From NCBI RefSeq assembly GCF_001404515.1, contig NZ_CXWE01000008.1:248001-312000 (forward strand): a DNA stretch of 64,000 nucleotides, written 5' to 3'. Below, piece by piece: positions 17,666 to 25,829 of this stretch. This DNA comes from Roseibium album. GTDB taxonomy: Bacteria > Pseudomonadota > Alphaproteobacteria > Rhizobiales > Stappiaceae. The translations under genes and the position numbers were made by a program. The notes beneath the pieces are model-generated. The model was not told the DNA's origin. It did no database searches and saw only the letters and a list, made by a program, of their open reading frames with translations. Position 1 is the first letter of the stretch. The number at the start of each line of letters is the position of its first letter.

Positions 17666-17730
17666 GCTTTCCCAATACTTTTGGTGTTTGCAAGGGGCTC
17701 GTGAAGCCCCGGCGTGTCCGGGAGGAAAAC

Positions 17731-18711
17731 ATGACACTTATAAAGATGACCCGTCGGGTCGTATTGGCGGCGGCTGCCGCATCCCTTTCATTTGCAACGC
17801 CATCATTTGCCGAAGAAGCAGTTGACAGCATTCACTTCCTGATTCCGGGTGGTGCTGGCGGCGGCTGGGACGGTACAGCGCGCGGAACGGGCGAAGCCCT
17901 GACCAAGGCTGGTCTCGTTGGCTCCGCGTCATACGAGAACATGTCAGGCGGCGGCGGCGGCAAGGCCATCGGGTACCTGATCGAAAACGCAGACAGCAAC
18001 CATGGCACGCTCATGGTCAATTCGACACCCATCGTGATCCGCTCACTCACGGGAGTGTTTCCGCAAAACTTCCGTGACCTGACACTGGTCGCCGGCACGA
18101 TTGGCGACTATGCCGCTCTCGTTGTGCCCGCCGACAGTTCGGTCAAGGACGTCAACGGTCTCATCGACGCCTTCAAAGCTGATCCTGCGGGAACTGCGAT
18201 CGGTGGAGGTTCGGTTCCGGGCGGAATGGACCATCTGGTTGCTGCCATGGTGTTTCAGGCAGCCGGAGCTGATCCGGTCGCTATGAAATATGTCCCCTAT
18301 GATGGTGGTGGCAAAACGATGGCCGGCTTGCTGTCCGGCGAAGTCCAGGCTGTTTCGACCGGCTTTTCCGAGGCCGTAGAACTGGCAAAGGCCGGTGAAG
18401 TCCGCATCATCGGTGTCACGGCGCCGGAGCGCGTCGATGCCTATCCGGATGCCGCGACCATGGTCGAGCAAGGAAACGACACGACATTCGTCAACTGGCG
18501 CGGGTTCTTTGCCGCACCCGGTTTGCCGGCAGATAAACTGGCCGCATATCAGGCTGCGATCGCAAAGATGTACGACACCCCTGAATGGGAAGAAGTCCGG
18601 GCACGCAACGGCTGGGTGAACATCCACAATCCCGGCGACGACTTCCGCGTGTTCCTGGAAGGTCAGGAACAGACCATCGGCGATCTCATGAAAAAGCTGG
18701 GCTTCCTTTGA
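17731..18711 (+). CDS. tctC: Tripartite tricarboxylate transporter substrate-binding protein TctC
   Basis: A 326-residue periplasmic binding protein with a signal peptide (TRRVVLAAAAASLSFATPSFA). The TctC/Bug fold is recognisable by FLIPGGAGGGWDGTARGTGEAL near the mature N-terminus and PYDGGGKTMAGLLSGEV around residue 190. The ATG at 17731 has GGGAGG 5 nt upstream; an upstream in-frame GTG was rejected. It is the first gene of the tctCBA transporter operon, followed by a 13-bp-stem hairpin. Confidence 0.9.
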   Translation: MTLIKMTRRVVLAAAAASLSFATPSFAEEAVDSIHFLIPGGAGGGWDGTARGTGEALTKAGLVGSASYENMSGGGGGKAIGYLIENADSNHGTLMVNSTPIVIRSLTGVFPQNFRDLTLVAGTIGDYAALVVPADSSVKDVNGLIDAFKADPAGTAIGGGSVPGGMDHLVAAMVFQAAGADPVAMKYVPYDGGGKTMAGLLSGEVQAVSTGFSEAVELAKAGEVRIIGVTAPERVDAYPDAATMVEQGNDTTFVNWRGFFAAPGLPADKLAAYQAAIAKMYDTPEWEEVRARNGWVNIHNPGDDFRVFLEGQEQTIGDLMKKLGFL

Positions 18712-18738
18712 GCCACGACCGGCAACGCTGACAAGAAA

Positions 18739-18766
18739 GATACGTTCGGGCTCGCCCGAACGTATC
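18739..18766 (+). terminator. Intercistronic hairpin between tctC and tctB
   Basis: GATACGTTCGGGC and GCCCGAACGTATC form a perfect 13-bp inverted repeat with a 2-nt centre, 27 bp after the tctC stop. There is no U-run after it. Hairpins in this position usually protect the abundant binding-protein message or attenuate the membrane genes. Confidence 0.65.
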
Positions 18767-18791
18767 ACCCATGAAAACTACGGGGGGAACG

Positions 18792-19283
18792 ATGGCGCTC
18801 GATCGCTGGCTGGCATTGGTCATCTTGCTGATCTGCCTGGCCTATGGCTACGCAGCTTACTTCACCATGGACGCGCTTTTACCGCCGATCATGAAACGCA
18901 GTCCAATCTGGCCATCAAGCTTTCCGAAAGTCTTGGTTATCGGAGCCATTCTGCTGTCGCTGAGCATCTTGCTGGGCCTGGAAAAATCTCCCGACAAGTC
19001 GGACGCGGCGGATATCAATCTGTCGCGTTTGCACGAATACAAGGTCGGCCAGGCGGTTCTGCTCCTGGTCCTGATGGTGGCATATGCGCTTCTGCTTCGT
19101 CCTATCGGTTTTCTTGCGGCGACCTTTCTGTTTCTGAGCGTCGGCAGTTTCATTCTCGGTGAGCGCCGCTTCGGTTTGATGATCCTCGTTGCGGCAATCG
19201 CTGCCGGCACGGTCTGGTATCTGGTGGACGTGGTGCTTGGAATATTCCTGAGCCCGTTCCCGATGTTTTTGAGTGGAGGCTGA
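18792..19283 (+). CDS. tctB: Tripartite tricarboxylate transporter small membrane subunit TctB
   Basis: A 163-residue membrane protein with four hydrophobic helices (about 5-25, 35-55, 85-105 and 115-150), the size and topology of TctB. The ATG at 18792 was chosen because GGGGGG lies 4 nt before it; an in-frame ATG at 18771 sits before this ribosome site. It pairs with the large permease TctA, whose ribosome site overlaps the tctB stop. Confidence 0.85.
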   Translation: MALDRWLALVILLICLAYGYAAYFTMDALLPPIMKRSPIWPSSFPKVLVIGAILLSLSILLGLEKSPDKSDAADINLSRLHEYKVGQAVLLLVLMVAYALLLRPIGFLAATFLFLSVGSFILGERRFGLMILVAAIAAGTVWYLVDVVLGIFLSPFPMFLSGG

Positions 19284-19284
19284 G

Positions 19285-20808
19285 ATGCTTGAAGGACTTC
19301 TGGCAGGCCTTTCGACGGCCTTCACATTTACCAACATCATGATGGTGATCGGAGGCTGCCTGATCGGCACGTTCATCGGCATGCTGCCGGGTCTCGGCCC
19401 GATGTCGATCATCGCCATCATGATCCCGGTCGCCATCACGATCGGTGATCCGTCGGCCGCCCTGATCCTGCTGGCCGGAGTTTACTACGGCGCGGTATTC
19501 GGCGGGTCGACTTCGTCCATTCTCATCAATGCGCCCGGCGTCGCCTCGACGGTGGCAACGTCTTTCGACGGATATCCGCTGGCACGAAAGGGCCAGGCGG
19601 GCAAGGCGCTGACCGTAGCTGCGATCGCGTCGTTTTCAGGAGGCACCATCGGTGCCATCCTGCTCATGGTCTTCGCGCCGGCGCTGGCGTCGGTCGCACT
19701 GCTGTTTCATTCTTCCGAGTATTTTGCACTGATGGTCGTAGGCTTGTCGGCGATCGCCGCATTTGCCGGGACGGGCCAGGTCAGCAAGGCTCTGCTGATG
19801 ACATTCCTCGGATTGATGATGGCGACTGTCGGGGAAGGTGTGCTCTTCAACGCGCCACGCTTCACGATGGGGGTCATGGACCTTCAATCCGGTTTTGGTT
19901 TCATTACGCTGGCCATGGCGATGTTCGCATTGCCGGAAGCCATCTTCCTCGTGCTTGATCCGGGTCGGTCCAAGACCGGGGATGGCAGCGACAGTGGCAA
20001 GATCAAGAATTTGCGGATAACCAGGGAAGAGGCGCGCAAGATTACACCGGTCATCGGGCGCCAGTCGCTCCAGGGGTTCTTCATCGGGGTTCTTCCTGGC
20101 GCCGGCGCAACAATCGCCTCGTTTCTGGGTTACGCGGTCGAGCGCAACATCGCATCCAAGGAAGAACAGGAAGAATTCGGAAAAGGCTCCGTCAAGGGCA
20201 TTGCCGCACCGGAGAGCGCGAACAACGCAGCCTGTACAGGGTCCTTCGTTCCGCTTCTTACCCTGGGTATCCCGGGATCCGGAACAACCGCGATCCTGCT
20301 GGGTGCGCTGATTGCGCTCAATGTCAGCCCGGGTCCACGCCTGATGGTGGACGAACCGCAAATCTTCTGGGCGGTCATCATTTCCATGTATCTCGGAAAT
20401 CTGGTGCTTCTCATCCTGAACCTGCCGCTGATCCCCTATATCGCCAAGGTCCTGGCGGTTCCGCGCAACTACCTGATCCCGTTCATTTTGTTCTTTACGC
20501 TGATGGGTGCCTATATCGGACAGAACAACGCGACCGAACTCCTGCTTCTGGTCGGATTCGGGATCTGTGCGACGCTGTTCCGTTTTGCGGACTACCCTCT
20601 CGCGCCGCTCCTGATAGGGTTCATTCTCGGCCCGCTGCTGGAGAACAACTTTTCGCGGGCAATGCAGCTTTACGACGGAATTGGTTTCGTCTGGGAACGT
20701 CCGATGACATTGGGATTGCTGATACTGGCCGTCATGCTGGTGGTGTTGCCCGGATATCGGGCTCGCCGCGCGCGGCTGCGGGCAGAAGGCGTGGCCGACG
20801 GGGATTGA
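19285..20808 (+). CDS. tctA: Tripartite tricarboxylate transporter large permease TctA
   Basis: A 507-residue polytopic permease. TctA signatures include GMLPGLGPMSIIAIMIP near residue 35, YYGAVFGGSTSSILINAPG near residue 70, GVLPGAGATIASFLGY and LTLGIPGSGTTAILLGAL. The ATG at 19285 follows GGAGG within the tctB stop region, so translation is coupled. With TctC and TctB it forms a cation-driven uptake system for a carboxylate. The substrate is probably that of the neighbouring aconitase/PrpF/lyase genes. Confidence 0.92.
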   Translation: MLEGLLAGLSTAFTFTNIMMVIGGCLIGTFIGMLPGLGPMSIIAIMIPVAITIGDPSAALILLAGVYYGAVFGGSTSSILINAPGVASTVATSFDGYPLARKGQAGKALTVAAIASFSGGTIGAILLMVFAPALASVALLFHSSEYFALMVVGLSAIAAFAGTGQVSKALLMTFLGLMMATVGEGVLFNAPRFTMGVMDLQSGFGFITLAMAMFALPEAIFLVLDPGRSKTGDGSDSGKIKNLRITREEARKITPVIGRQSLQGFFIGVLPGAGATIASFLGYAVERNIASKEEQEEFGKGSVKGIAAPESANNAACTGSFVPLLTLGIPGSGTTAILLGALIALNVSPGPRLMVDEPQIFWAVIISMYLGNLVLLILNLPLIPYIAKVLAVPRNYLIPFILFFTLMGAYIGQNNATELLLLVGFGICATLFRFADYPLAPLLIGFILGPLLENNFSRAMQLYDGIGFVWERPMTLGLLILAVMLVVLPGYRARRARLRAEGVADGD

Positions 20809-20835
20809 GCCGGACCGAACAAAAGGAAACGCCAG

Positions 20836-22029
20836 GTGTCAAAACCCCTTGCAGGCATTCGGGTTCTTGACCTGACCAATGTTCTTGCCGGCCCTTTTTG
20901 CTGTCATCATCTGGCACATCTCGGTGCCGAGGTCATCAAGGTCGAGGCTACCGGTCGAGGCGATCTTGCGCGTCGGCTGGGCGCTGATCCGGACCTGAAC
21001 GACAAGGGCATGGGCGTTTCCTTCCTCGCGCAGAATGCCGGCAAGAAATCCGTCACGGTCAATCTCAAGCATCCAAGGGGAAAGCAGCTCTTTCTCAAGC
21101 TGGTGAAGACCGCAGACGTGCTGGTTGAAAACTTCCGTCCGGGAGTGATGAAGCGGCTTGGCGTCGGTTACAATACGCTCAAGAAAGAAAAGCCTCAGCT
21201 GATCTATTGCGCGATCTCCGGGTTCGGACAGGACGGACCCTGGGTCCACCGGCCGGCTTACGACCAGATCATTCAGGGTGCATCCGGCGTCATGTCGATC
21301 ACGGGTGACAGCGAAAGTGCGCCCCTGCGCGTCGGATATCCGGTTGCCGATACCGTTGGAGGCATAACTGCCGCATTTGCCGTCGCCTCTGCTCTGAACG
21401 CCTCGCCGAGAGGTAGCTTCATCGACGTCTCCATGCTTGAATCGGTGCTGGCCACCATGGGATGGGTGGTTTCGAATTATCTGAATGCCGGCGTTGAACC
21501 GGCCGCCAACGGAAATGAAAACGTGACGTCTTCGCCCTCCGGGGCCTTCGAAGCAGAACACGGACTTCTCAATATTGCCGCAAACAAGGACGAGCAGTGG
21601 ATTTTGCTAACGGACCATCTGGGACTGGGCGCGCTCCGCGAGCGACCGCAATACGCCACGCGTGAAGACAGAAAGCGAAACCGCCTGGCTTTGAAAGCCG
21701 AGCTTGAAACAGTTCTGAAAACACGGCCTGCGCGCGATTGGGCCAAGGAACTCAACAGGATAGGTGTTCCATCCGGTGCGGTGTTGACTGTGCCGGAGGT
21801 TCTGGCAATGCCACAGGTCGCAGATCGTGGTTTTCTGAAGACGTTCCAGGACGTGCCCGGTGTTGGCCGGGATATTTCCGTGACGACGACAGGGATCAAA
21901 CTGGACGGAGAAGCCCCACGTGTCGACGATCCTCCGCCTCTTCTTGGCGAACACAACAATGAAATCTGGACTGACCTCGGTCTCAGTGAAGCGGAGTTGA
22001 CCGAATTGGAGAACGACGGCGCGCTGTGA
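20836..22029 (+). CDS. Class III CoA-transferase (CaiB/BaiF family)
   Basis: A 397-residue family III CoA-transferase. It begins with PLAGIRVLDLTNVLAGPF and contains HLGAEVIKVE, NLKHPRGKQLFLKLVKTADVLVENFRPGV and the active-site segment YDQIIQGASG. It starts with GTG 27 bp after tctA and likely belongs to the same operon. The expected reaction moves CoA from a donor such as succinyl-CoA to an imported carboxylate. How it connects to the aconitase/PrpF branch is unclear; an itaconate- or citramalate-like step is possible. Confidence 0.85.
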   Translation: MSKPLAGIRVLDLTNVLAGPFCCHHLAHLGAEVIKVEATGRGDLARRLGADPDLNDKGMGVSFLAQNAGKKSVTVNLKHPRGKQLFLKLVKTADVLVENFRPGVMKRLGVGYNTLKKEKPQLIYCAISGFGQDGPWVHRPAYDQIIQGASGVMSITGDSESAPLRVGYPVADTVGGITAAFAVASALNASPRGSFIDVSMLESVLATMGWVVSNYLNAGVEPAANGNENVTSSPSGAFEAEHGLLNIAANKDEQWILLTDHLGLGALRERPQYATREDRKRNRLALKAELETVLKTRPARDWAKELNRIGVPSGAVLTVPEVLAMPQVADRGFLKTFQDVPGVGRDISVTTTGIKLDGEAPRVDDPPPLLGEHNNEIWTDLGLSEAELTELENDGAL

Positions 22030-22165
22030 TCCTTGTGAGCAGCCACCTGTCCGATTGATGCCCGACCGAAATACCAGGCATGGCGCCAGGGCAGACCCCT
22101 CGTCGTCCTGTGCTCATGCCCGTGTTCCCGTGTGCAGCCTGCGGACGCGGGAGTTGGGCCGGTGT

Positions 22166-22831
22166 TCAGATGTGCAGGATCATCGCGGCCGCGGGACCGT
22201 TGCAATACAGCGGCTGCATTCGTTTGACCCTTGCTGCTGCGGCTTGCTCGCAGAGTGCCTCCTGGCTCAGAAATTGTCCGCGGCCGGTGAGTGCGATGTG
22301 ATGGCGCATGGCCATGCCGAACAGGGAGCGTGTCGGTCTGTCAGCACAATAGACAAGAAAGATGTATCCACCGGACCGGGTCACACGCACGAACTCGCTC
22401 AATGCCGACTGAGTTTCGGAAATCGTTTCGATGCCCCAAGTACAGGTCAGAAGATCAAAGCTGTTTTCCGCAAACGGAAGATTTGTCATGCATCCCAGCA
22501 CCCGGGTCGCTGGAATGTCTGCGCAGGTTTCCAGCATGGTTCTGGAGGCATCAAGCAGGACGAACTCGATACTCCCATCGGTTCCCGACATCAGGCGGCG
22601 AGCCATATCGCCGGTTCCGCATGCAACATCAAGCACATTCATTCCGGGTCGCAGCGAAGCCGTCAATGCTCCTTCGATTGCGCACTGCGCCTCACCGCCG
22701 GCATGACGTAACCATCGCGAATGCGATCTTGCATAGCGACTGCCGCTGAACACGTCAGGGCGAGGCAACCGACGCAAACGCAGGGCACCGGGATCACAGG
22801 TCCGCATCATTGCCTGGTACAATTCGAACAA
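22166..22831 (-). CDS. Class I SAM-dependent methyltransferase (UbiE-like)
   Basis: A methyltransferase of about 215-221 residues. Motif I is plain (VLDVACGTGDMARRL, about residues 67-81), followed by an acidic second strand FVLLDAS and FAENSFDLLTCTWGIE. The fold resembles ubiquinone/menaquinone biosynthesis enzymes, but the acceptor is unknown. The frame can start with TTG at 22831 or, more plausibly, ATG at 22810. Either way the start overlaps the end of the upstream secreted-protein gene, suggesting one transcript. Confidence 0.75.
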   Translation of the reverse strand: MFELYQAMMRTCDPGALRLRRLPRPDVFSGSRYARSHSRWLRHAGGEAQCAIEGALTASLRPGMNVLDVACGTGDMARRLMSGTDGSIEFVLLDASRTMLETCADIPATRVLGCMTNLPFAENSFDLLTCTWGIETISETQSALSEFVRVTRSGGYIFLVYCADRPTRSLFGMAMRHHIALTGRGQFLSQEALCEQAAAARVKRMQPLYCNGPAAAMILHI

Positions 22832-23216
22832 CAGATCCCATCAGCCGACCAAGACCGACGCTGTGATGCTCGATGCCGGAGCCCTTCTTGTAGACATTCG
22901 TGCAAAATGTTCTTCCAGCCTCGACAACGTCAATGCAGTAGCTTGAGTCGGCTGAAAGCTTCCAGGTTCCGGTAATCTTTCGAGCAGGAAGGTCCGCGGC
23001 GAATGTCCCGTCGTGACCATAGTAAAATGGAGACAGACCGCCTTTGCCGAACGCACCGTCACCGGGCAGGACATCAATGTAGACCGTGTTGCCCTGCAGA
23101 TAGCCTTCCACCTGTTTTCCAGCGAGCCTTTCAGATTTGTCCGCAGCTGAACCAGTGCTGAGACCTGCGGCCAGAACGGCAAGGACAAGTATGTGTTTCT
23201 GGAATGTTTTGAACAT
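22794..23216 (-). CDS. Secreted hypothetical protein (140 aa)
   Basis: A small exported protein with a clear signal peptide (FKTFQKHILVLAVLAAGLS, cleavage near SAA). The mature part is about 115 residues with two cysteines in SSYCIDVVEAGRTFCTNVYK that could form a disulfide. The pattern of a short beta-rich domain with a tryptophan strand (ITGTWKLSADSS) resembles small periplasmic DUF proteins of alphaproteobacteria. The ATG at 23216 has GAGGG 6 nt upstream. Function unknown; it overlaps the methyltransferase start. Confidence 0.7.
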   Translation of the reverse strand: MFKTFQKHILVLAVLAAGLSTGSAADKSERLAGKQVEGYLQGNTVYIDVLPGDGAFGKGGLSPFYYGHDGTFAADLPARKITGTWKLSADSSYCIDVVEAGRTFCTNVYKKGSGIEHHSVGLGRLMGSVVRIVPGNDADL

Positions 23217-23332
23217 TTTTTCCCTCTTGAATACCATTGGAGATCCGTAGGTCATTCGCGCAGGGCAAAATTCACACGCGCAAATCCATAAATCAAATTG
23301 ATAGAATTTATAAATAATATATACTTTTGATT

Positions 23333-24247
23333 ATGTTGGATATTCGACTGCTCCAGACACTGATTGTTCTTGACGAAGAAAGAAGCGTGACATCGGCCGC
23401 CCGGCGCATGGGGGTCAGTCAACCGGCCATGAGCACAACGTTGCGGCGCTTGCGGGATCTGTTTCAGGACCCGTTGTTCGTTCGTGCATCCAACGGCCTT
23501 CTCCCGACAGATACCGTCGTCGACTTGCTGAAAAAAGCGCGGGAAATCGTGCGCTTGGTCGACACGCTGGAAGCGGAGAAAACTCCCTTTGACCCAAAGA
23601 TAGCGGAGATGGAAATTCGCATCTCGGCATCGGACTTCGCGCTGTCGAGCATCTTGCCAGGTCTGATACGGAAGCTTCAAAACGACGCTCCGAATGTCAG
23701 GATAACGGTTGCTCCACTGGTGATCGACACAGTCGTCGACTCATTGGAAAATGGGTCTCTCGACCTGACGGTCCTGCCGAATTTTCTGGCGCCGGACAAC
23801 ATGCAGATCAGAAGGCTTTTTGAAGCTGATTTCATTTATCTCATGCGGGACGGTCATCCATTGCTTGAGGAGCCGGTCACGCTGGCAGCTCTGTCCCGAT
23901 GCGAGCATCTGAGGGTTGTGCCGATATCCGTCCATCGTGCGAACCGCATCGAGAAAATATTCGGCAACGCCGGCCTGAACCGCAGAGTGCGACTGACGCT
24001 GTCCAACTATGTCTCGGCGTTCGAAGTTGTGAGAAACACCGATCTGATCATGTTGACACCACGCAACATCGTTCGGGAGCTGGGTGTCGGGTTTGCCACG
24101 TGCGAACCACCCTTCAAACTCGACCCGATCGCAATGAGTCTGATCTGGCATCCGAGGAAACAAAACTCGAAATCGCATCGCTGGGTGCGTGATTATCTGG
24201 CCGAGGCGGTCAGGTCTGCTCCGGAGGCGATGTGTCCGGCCGATTGA
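23333..24247 (+). CDS. LysR-family transcriptional regulator
   Basis: A 304-residue LysR protein. The winged helix-turn-helix is VTSAARRMGVSQPAMSTTLRRL (about residues 18-39, motif shown in part), followed by the linker and a two-lobed effector-binding domain. The family resembles NodD/SyrM-type LysR proteins, as judged by QDPLFVRASNGLLPT. It is divergent from the secreted-protein/methyltransferase genes across an AT-rich spacer, which suggests it regulates them and itself. Effector unknown. Confidence 0.88.
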   Translation: MLDIRLLQTLIVLDEERSVTSAARRMGVSQPAMSTTLRRLRDLFQDPLFVRASNGLLPTDTVVDLLKKAREIVRLVDTLEAEKTPFDPKIAEMEIRISASDFALSSILPGLIRKLQNDAPNVRITVAPLVIDTVVDSLENGSLDLTVLPNFLAPDNMQIRRLFEADFIYLMRDGHPLLEEPVTLAALSRCEHLRVVPISVHRANRIEKIFGNAGLNRRVRLTLSNYVSAFEVVRNTDLIMLTPRNIVRELGVGFATCEPPFKLDPIAMSLIWHPRKQNSKSHRWVRDYLAEAVRSAPEAMCPAD

Positions 24248-24509
24248 TTTCTCGAGGTTCATGCGCAAACAGGCAGCGAACCATCCGGGCCTTCGCACGC
24301 GAGAACACCGCGTCGGTGGAACGGACACCGGAATAAACAGACAGTGTGGCTGGATTCCTCCGGTTTCGCAGAGCCATATTGGCGCTGGCCCTGCTGACCG
24401 CTTGCGCCGAGGATCATCGAAATTTCCTGATCCGGAGATATCTGGCACTGGTTCCCGCTAACGACTAGTCTGCTACCCAGGAAAATCATCCGATTGTCTT
24501 CGCAGAAAA

Positions 24510-25826
24510 ATGCGGGAGCTGGTGCCCATTCTTGAATACGTTCTCACATATTGCACGCGCGCCGTACCTTGTGTGCTGTTGACGCTGTTTTTCAATGTGG
24601 CGTCGCATGCCGGGTCGCCGTCCAGTGCCAGGGACTGGATCCGGCAAGCCACCACGCATGTCTGCGGCAAGGCGGATATGAGCGGTCTTCAGATACAGAA
24701 CGCTCTTGCAGGCAGCTGGCTGCTTGAAGAAAACTACCAGCCAAACGAGACCGCGCCTGTCAGGACAAGCTTTCGACTGGCATTGCCGGGAGGCGATGAG
24801 ATGACACTTGAATCGCGCCTGGCCAACGGAATGCTTCGTCAATTCCGCGCTTCCTATTCAAATTTCGACGGCAATGAACTCAGACCGGCTCTTCTTGCGA
24901 TTGCCGATGGTAGCTGTACGGTTCGCTCTGCCCGCGAGATCCGCGAGGAAGAAGGCCCCTGGATCTTTCTCGATCAGCTCGAGGATGACCTTGAAACACT
25001 GAGGTGGGCAGAAACACTTCAGGCTCCCTGGCCGGAAGGTGATGACCCGGGTGGTGTCAGGGTCGCACTCGTCGATTCAGGACTTGCCTACGATCTGCCG
25101 CTCCTTGCGAGCCGCCTTGCGCGCGACGACGACGGGGAGCCAATCGGATTTGATTTCTGGGACATGGATCCCTGGCCTTATGACGGAGACACTTCCCGCG
25201 GGCCATTTCTGCCGATACGGCACGGAACGGCTGTTGCCTCCATATTGGCACGAGAGGCCCCGAACGCCGCGCTCGTCCCCTATCGCTATCCACGGCCGGA
25301 CATGAGCAGACTGACCGACCTGGTCGAACACGCTCTCGAACATGGGATAAAGATCATCGCCATGCCGCTCGGGAGCCGGAACCCGGATGATCGGAAAGCA
25401 TTCGAAGACGCGCTGAAAGACAAGGACATTCTGGCAATCGTCTCCGCCGGCAATGACGGACGGGACATCGACAATGACCCTGTCTACCCGGCGGGGCTGG
25501 AGCTTGAGAACATCCTGACGGTCACGTCCGCAGATGCCTTCGGCAGACTGGCGACTGGTTCCAACTGGGGTGGCAAAAGCGTCGACATCATGCTGCCTGC
25601 GGAAAACATCGAGGTGACGGATTTCAGAGGCGCCACCGGCGTGACATCGGGATCAAGTTATGCGGTGCCTCGACTTGCCGCGCTGGCAGCGCGCATTCTT
25701 GCCGATGACCCGGGTCTTACGGTACCGGAACTCAAGGCAAGGATCCTCGAACGCGCATCACCTTCCCCGTTTGAGCGGCAAGGCGCTGTTGCGACAGGAT
25801 GGATTCCCGACCCGGATACAGATTGA
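24510..25826 (+). CDS. Subtilisin-like serine protease (S8 family)
   Basis: A 438-residue exported protease with an N-terminal hydrophobic segment (about 15-33). A prodomain-like region of about 140 residues precedes the catalytic domain. The triad is visible: Asp189 in ALVDSG, His238 in RHGTAVAS and Ser383 in SGSSYAVP, with the oxyanion Asn315 in SAGNDG. It is therefore probably active. It converges with a double trypsin-domain protease gene just 3 bp away, an unusual pairing of two protease classes. A regulated secretory or periplasmic proteolysis role is possible; the target is unknown. Confidence 0.85.
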   Translation: MRELVPILEYVLTYCTRAVPCVLLTLFFNVASHAGSPSSARDWIRQATTHVCGKADMSGLQIQNALAGSWLLEENYQPNETAPVRTSFRLALPGGDEMTLESRLANGMLRQFRASYSNFDGNELRPALLAIADGSCTVRSAREIREEEGPWIFLDQLEDDLETLRWAETLQAPWPEGDDPGGVRVALVDSGLAYDLPLLASRLARDDDGEPIGFDFWDMDPWPYDGDTSRGPFLPIRHGTAVASILAREAPNAALVPYRYPRPDMSRLTDLVEHALEHGIKIIAMPLGSRNPDDRKAFEDALKDKDILAIVSAGNDGRDIDNDPVYPAGLELENILTVTSADAFGRLATGSNWGGKSVDIMLPAENIEVTDFRGATGVTSGSSYAVPRLAALAARILADDPGLTVPELKARILERASPSPFERQGAVATGWIPDPDTD

Positions 25827-25829
25827 GCC

